The notes under the pieces: generated by a model | What the model was told of the DNA's origin: nothing | The model's database searches: none | What the model saw: only the letters and a program-made list of their open reading frames with translations | Translations under genes and position numbers: made by a program | Part shown: positions 61,295 through 64,000 of the stretch, piece after piece | How positions within the stretch are numbered: position 1 is the stretch's first letter | Layout of the letters: every line of letters begins with the position of its first letter | DNA from: an uncultured bacterium | Lineage (GTDB): Bacteria > Planctomycetota > UBA1135 > GCA-002686595 | Direction: 5' to 3' | DNA: 64,000 nt | Assembly (NCBI GenBank): GCA_902826945.1 | Contig: CADEGS010000003.1 | Span: 31,194 to 95,193 of the forward strand

Positions 61295-61328
61295 GGTCGG
61301 ACGCGCGCGCCCGATACTGGCGCGCGCG

Positions 61329-63398
61329 ATGCACGGCTCGGCGTTCGTCTCCGATCTGGCCCTGGTCCTGTGCGTCGCCGCGGCCACGGCGGTCCTCGCG
61401 CGCCTGCTGCGCCAGTCGAACGTGCTGGCCTACCTGCTGGCGGGCCTGATCGTCGGGCCCAACCTGCTGGTCCCGGTCTTCGCCGACCCCGCGCGCGTCG
61501 GCGCGCTGGCCGAGTTCGGCGTCGTGCTCGTCATGTTCGCGGTCGGCCTCGAGCTGCGCGTGAGCAAGCTCGTGCGCGTCCTGCCGACGTCCGGGCTGAC
61601 GGGGCTCGTGCAGGTCGCCTTCCTCGCGTGGTGCGGCATCTCGCTCGGGAGCCTGCTCGGCTGGGGCCGCGTCGAGTCGGTCTTCCTCGGCGCGAGCATC
61701 GCCATCTCGAGCACCATGGTCGTCACCAGGGTGTTCGAGGAGGTGCGCGTGCCGCCCGACGCGCGCGCGCACGTGGTCGGCGTCCTGGTCGTGCAGGACG
61801 TGCTCGCGATCGCGCTGATCACCGCCCTGACGGTCGTGGCGGCGGGCGGCGGGCTCTCGACCGGCGCGCTCCTGGGCACGCTCGGCAAGCTGGTGGGCGT
61901 CCTGTGCGCGCTGCTCGTCGGCGGCCTGCTGCTCGTGCCGCGCCTGGTGCGCGCCGTCGCGCGCCTGGGCAGCCAGGAGATCCTGCTGCTCGCCGCCGTC
62001 GGGCTGTGCTTCGGCATGGCCAAGCTGGCGGAGCGCCTGGGCTACTCGGTGGCGCTCGGCGCGTTCCTGTCCGGCACCCTGGTCGCCGAGTCCGGACGCG
62101 GGCGGTCGATCGAGACGCTGGTAGCCCCGCTGCGCGACGTCTTCGCCGCCGTGTTCTTCGTCTCGATCGGCATGTCGGTGGACCCGGCGCTGGCGCTGGC
62201 GAGCCTGCCGACCGCGCTCGCGGTCGTGGTCGTCGTGGTCGTCGCGCAGCTCGTGATCGTCTCGCTGGCCGGCGTCCTCTCGGGCCTGGGGCTGCGCCGC
62301 AGCATGACCGCCGGCCTGGCGCTGGGGCAGATCGGCGAGTTCTCGTTCATCCTCGGCGCGATCGGCGTGGGCGCCGGGGTCGTGCGCCCCGCGCTGCAGC
62401 CGATCCTGGTCACCGTGTCGGTGCTGACGGCCTTCACGACGCCGCTCCTCCTGCGCCGCGCGGAGGCCGTCGTGCACTTCGTCGACCGGCGCCTGCCGCA
62501 GCGCGTGCAGCACGTGCTGACGCTCTACGAGTCGTGGCTGGAGCGCTACCGCGCCGTCGGCGTGGACTCGCCCGAGGGCGCGGGCGCGGCGCGCGCGCTG
62601 CGAGCCATCGTGGTGGACGCGCTGGGCCTGCTGGCGCTGCTCGCCGCCGTCGCCGCCAGCCTGCCGCGCCTGGCCGGGCTCGTGGCGGGCGCGCTGCACG
62701 TCGCGCGGCCGCTGGCGTGGACGCTCGTGAGCGCGCTCGCGCTGGTGCTGGTCTCGCCCGTGCTGCTGGCGCTCGTGCGCAACACCGCGCGCTTCGCGCG
62801 CCAGATCGGCGACGGCGTCGTGTCGCGCTACGCCCGTCCGAGCCCCGGCGTGCGCCTGGCGGGGACGAGCGCCAGCCTGATGGTCGTGCTCGGCGTGCTG
62901 CTGGCGGTCGGGCTGCCGTCGGTGGCGGTGCTGCGCCCGCTGCTCGACGCGCCGCTCGGGATGGCGCTCCTGCTCGCGATCGCGGGCGTCGTGTCCCTGC
63001 GGCTGTGGAAGCAGGCCGGCGCGATCGGGGCGGAGTACCGCACGGGCGCCGGCGAGCTGGCGGGCCTGATCGCGCGCCAGGGCGCGGGCGGCGGGGCGGA
63101 GCCCGGCGCGGAGACGGAGCTCCTGCCCGGCCTCGAGTCGGCGCGCTCCACGCCGGTGCGTCCGGGCAGCGCGGCCGAGGGGCGCACGCTGGCCGAGATC
63201 AACCTGCGCGCGCGCACCGGCGCCACCGTGGTCGCGATCCTGCGCCGCGGCGGCAACGTGCTCTTGCCGACGGGACGCGAGCGGCTGGAGGTCGGCGACA
63301 CGCTCGCGCTCGTCGGCTCGGGCGCCGCGCTGCTGCGGGCGCAGGCGGCGCTCGAGGAGCGCGCCCGGGCGCCGGAGGACGGCGCGGGCATCGGGTAG
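61329..63398 (+). CDS. CPA2 cation:proton antiporter with C-terminal RCK-type domain
   Basis: A 689-residue membrane protein of the Kef/YbaL (CPA2) type. The antiporter core covers residues 1-380 with ARLLRQSNVLAYLLAGLIVG, VGLELRVSK, VLVVQDVLAIALITALT (the ion-binding aspartate) and LGQIGEFSFILGAIG. A further membrane region of four or so helices follows at about 420-570. The end is a TrkA-C-like domain (TLAEINLRARTGATVVAILR and PTGRERLEVGDTLALVGSG). It probably exchanges K+ or Na+ for protons under nucleotide or redox control. It starts 35 bases after the sphingolipid operon. Confidence 0.93.
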   Translation: MHGSAFVSDLALVLCVAAATAVLARLLRQSNVLAYLLAGLIVGPNLLVPVFADPARVGALAEFGVVLVMFAVGLELRVSKLVRVLPTSGLTGLVQVAFLAWCGISLGSLLGWGRVESVFLGASIAISSTMVVTRVFEEVRVPPDARAHVVGVLVVQDVLAIALITALTVVAAGGGLSTGALLGTLGKLVGVLCALLVGGLLLVPRLVRAVARLGSQEILLLAAVGLCFGMAKLAERLGYSVALGAFLSGTLVAESGRGRSIETLVAPLRDVFAAVFFVSIGMSVDPALALASLPTALAVVVVVVVAQLVIVSLAGVLSGLGLRRSMTAGLALGQIGEFSFILGAIGVGAGVVRPALQPILVTVSVLTAFTTPLLLRRAEAVVHFVDRRLPQRVQHVLTLYESWLERYRAVGVDSPEGAGAARALRAIVVDALGLLALLAAVAASLPRLAGLVAGALHVARPLAWTLVSALALVLVSPVLLALVRNTARFARQIGDGVVSRYARPSPGVRLAGTSASLMVVLGVLLAVGLPSVAVLRPLLDAPLGMALLLAIAGVVSLRLWKQAGAIGAEYRTGAGELAGLIARQGAGGGAEPGAETELLPGLESARSTPVRPGSAAEGRTLAEINLRARTGATVVAILRRGGNVLLPTGRERLEVGDTLALVGSGAALLRAQAALEERARAPEDGAGIG

Positions 63399-63453
63399 AG
63401 TGCTCGCCCTTCGCCCGGCGCGCGCCTCCCGCCGCAACGGCCTCCCCGCTCCC

Positions 63454-64000
63454 ATGACCGACGAGACCCTCCGCCCCGGTCCCGAGCCCGCGGGCGACAC
63501 CTCGCGCGTGCAGCTCCGCCCGCAGGGCGCGGCGCGCGCGGGCGCCGCGAGCGCGCCGCCGCAGGGCGGGCATTACGCGCTCGAGGGCGAGATCGCGCGC
63601 GGCGGCATGGGCCGCATCCTGCGCGCGCGCGACGTGGAGCTCGGGCGCGAGGTGGCGCTGAAGGTGCTCGACGCCGCGCTGCTGCGCGACCCGGTGGCCG
63701 TGCGCCGCTTCGTCGAGGAGGCGCAGATCGGCGGCCAGCTCCAGCACCCCGGCGTCGTGCCGGTGTACGAGATGGGGCACCTGGGCGACGCGAGCCCGTT
63801 CTTCGCGATGAAGCTCGTCAAGGGCAGCACGTTCGCCGAGCTGCTCGCCCGCCGCGCGGCGCCCGACGAGGAGCAGGAGGCCTGCCTGCGCGTCTTCGAG
63901 TCGGCCTGCCAGACCGTCGGCTACGCGCACTCGAAGGGCGTGATCCACCGCGACCTGAAGCCGGCCAACATCATGGTCGGCGCCTTCGGCGAGGTGCTGG
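63454..64000 (+). CDS. Ser/Thr protein kinase, N-terminal part (cut by window end)
   Basis: An open frame from the ATG at 63454 runs off the right edge (182 complete codons seen). After a low-complexity leader, the Hanks-type kinase domain begins at ALEGEIARGGMGRILRARD (Gly-rich loop). It continues with VALKVLDAALL (ATP lysine), a helix C with RFVEEAQIGGQLQHPGVVPV, and the catalytic loop HRDLKPANIM. The activation segment lies outside the window. Large multi-domain kinases of this kind are numerous in planctomycetes. The candidate -10 TAGAGT at 63396 overlaps the antiporter's stop codon. Confidence 0.92.
   Translation, partial: MTDETLRPGPEPAGDTSRVQLRPQGAARAGAASAPPQGGHYALEGEIARGGMGRILRARDVELGREVALKVLDAALLRDPVAVRRFVEEAQIGGQLQHPGVVPVYEMGHLGDASPFFAMKLVKGSTFAELLARRAAPDEEQEACLRVFESACQTVGYAHSKGVIHRDLKPANIMVGAFGEVL

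Overview
The window is very GC-rich (by eye about three quarters G+C), densely packed DNA from a Gram-negative, double-membrane bacterium. My best guess is the phylum Planctomycetota. The reasons are a planctomycete-type ECF sigma factor (37921-38508), an ECF sigma factor fused to an extracytoplasmic region (33663-35843), a second sigma factor paired with a membrane-anchored repeat protein, a Hanks-type Ser/Thr kinase at the right edge, and large secreted M14 and M64 peptidases with similar-looking C-terminal modules. No rRNA or tRNA gene, CRISPR array, prophage or complete insertion sequence was seen. I recognise about 50 protein genes. Most long opposite-strand open frames are GC-bias shadows.

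Left part. 52-4248 holds a DUF1579 lipoprotein, a PEBP-family protein, a TMTC-like GT-C protein with TPRs and a polyprenyl-phosphate-type GT2. 4253-17194 is the most unusual region: an envelope-stress island (MgtC, CsbD, small lipoprotein, DUF1328, NtrC-type activator, DUF883, holin-X/DUF1469, AI-2E transporter, PRC-barrel). Six of its transcription units are preceded by good -24/-12 (sigma-54) promoter matches and a seventh by a weak one. Most sit at a nearly constant distance from the start codon, and the sigma-54 activator lies in the middle. The island also carries a TonB-dependent receptor, a beta-barrel protein and an MlaA-alpha/beta-hydrolase fusion.

Middle part. 17272-31787 encodes a DUF2238 membrane protein, a translationally coupled glycosyltransferase-flippase-SGNH hydrolase operon, a beta-CASP nuclease, an M14 carboxypeptidase, a hairpin cluster, a cupin, a GT-C membrane protein and a serine beta-lactamase-like hydrolase. 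31912-41188 holds an acyl-CoA ligase of the exosortase-associated type, the fused sigma factor, a methyltransferase, PPK2, a second ECF sigma factor and an MBOAT/AlgX-like polysaccharide O-acetylation pair. 41309-44487 has an aldehyde dehydrogenase and an M64 peptidase separated by a 166-bp palindromic MITE-like element.

Right part. 44695-52343 contains a ribosome hibernation factor, OxyR and a formate module: a selenocysteine formate dehydrogenase with an in-frame UGA and SECIS-like hairpin, a NuoE-NuoF fusion and formate-tetrahydrofolate ligase. 52388-57734 carries a sigma factor/membrane repeat-protein pair, two small secreted proteins and Lgt. 57955-61294 is a coupled three-gene bacterial sphingolipid operon (Spt, ceramide synthase-like, CerR-like). 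It is followed by a CPA2 antiporter and the start of a Ser/Thr kinase cut by the window edge. Overall the window is dominated by envelope building and envelope stress control.
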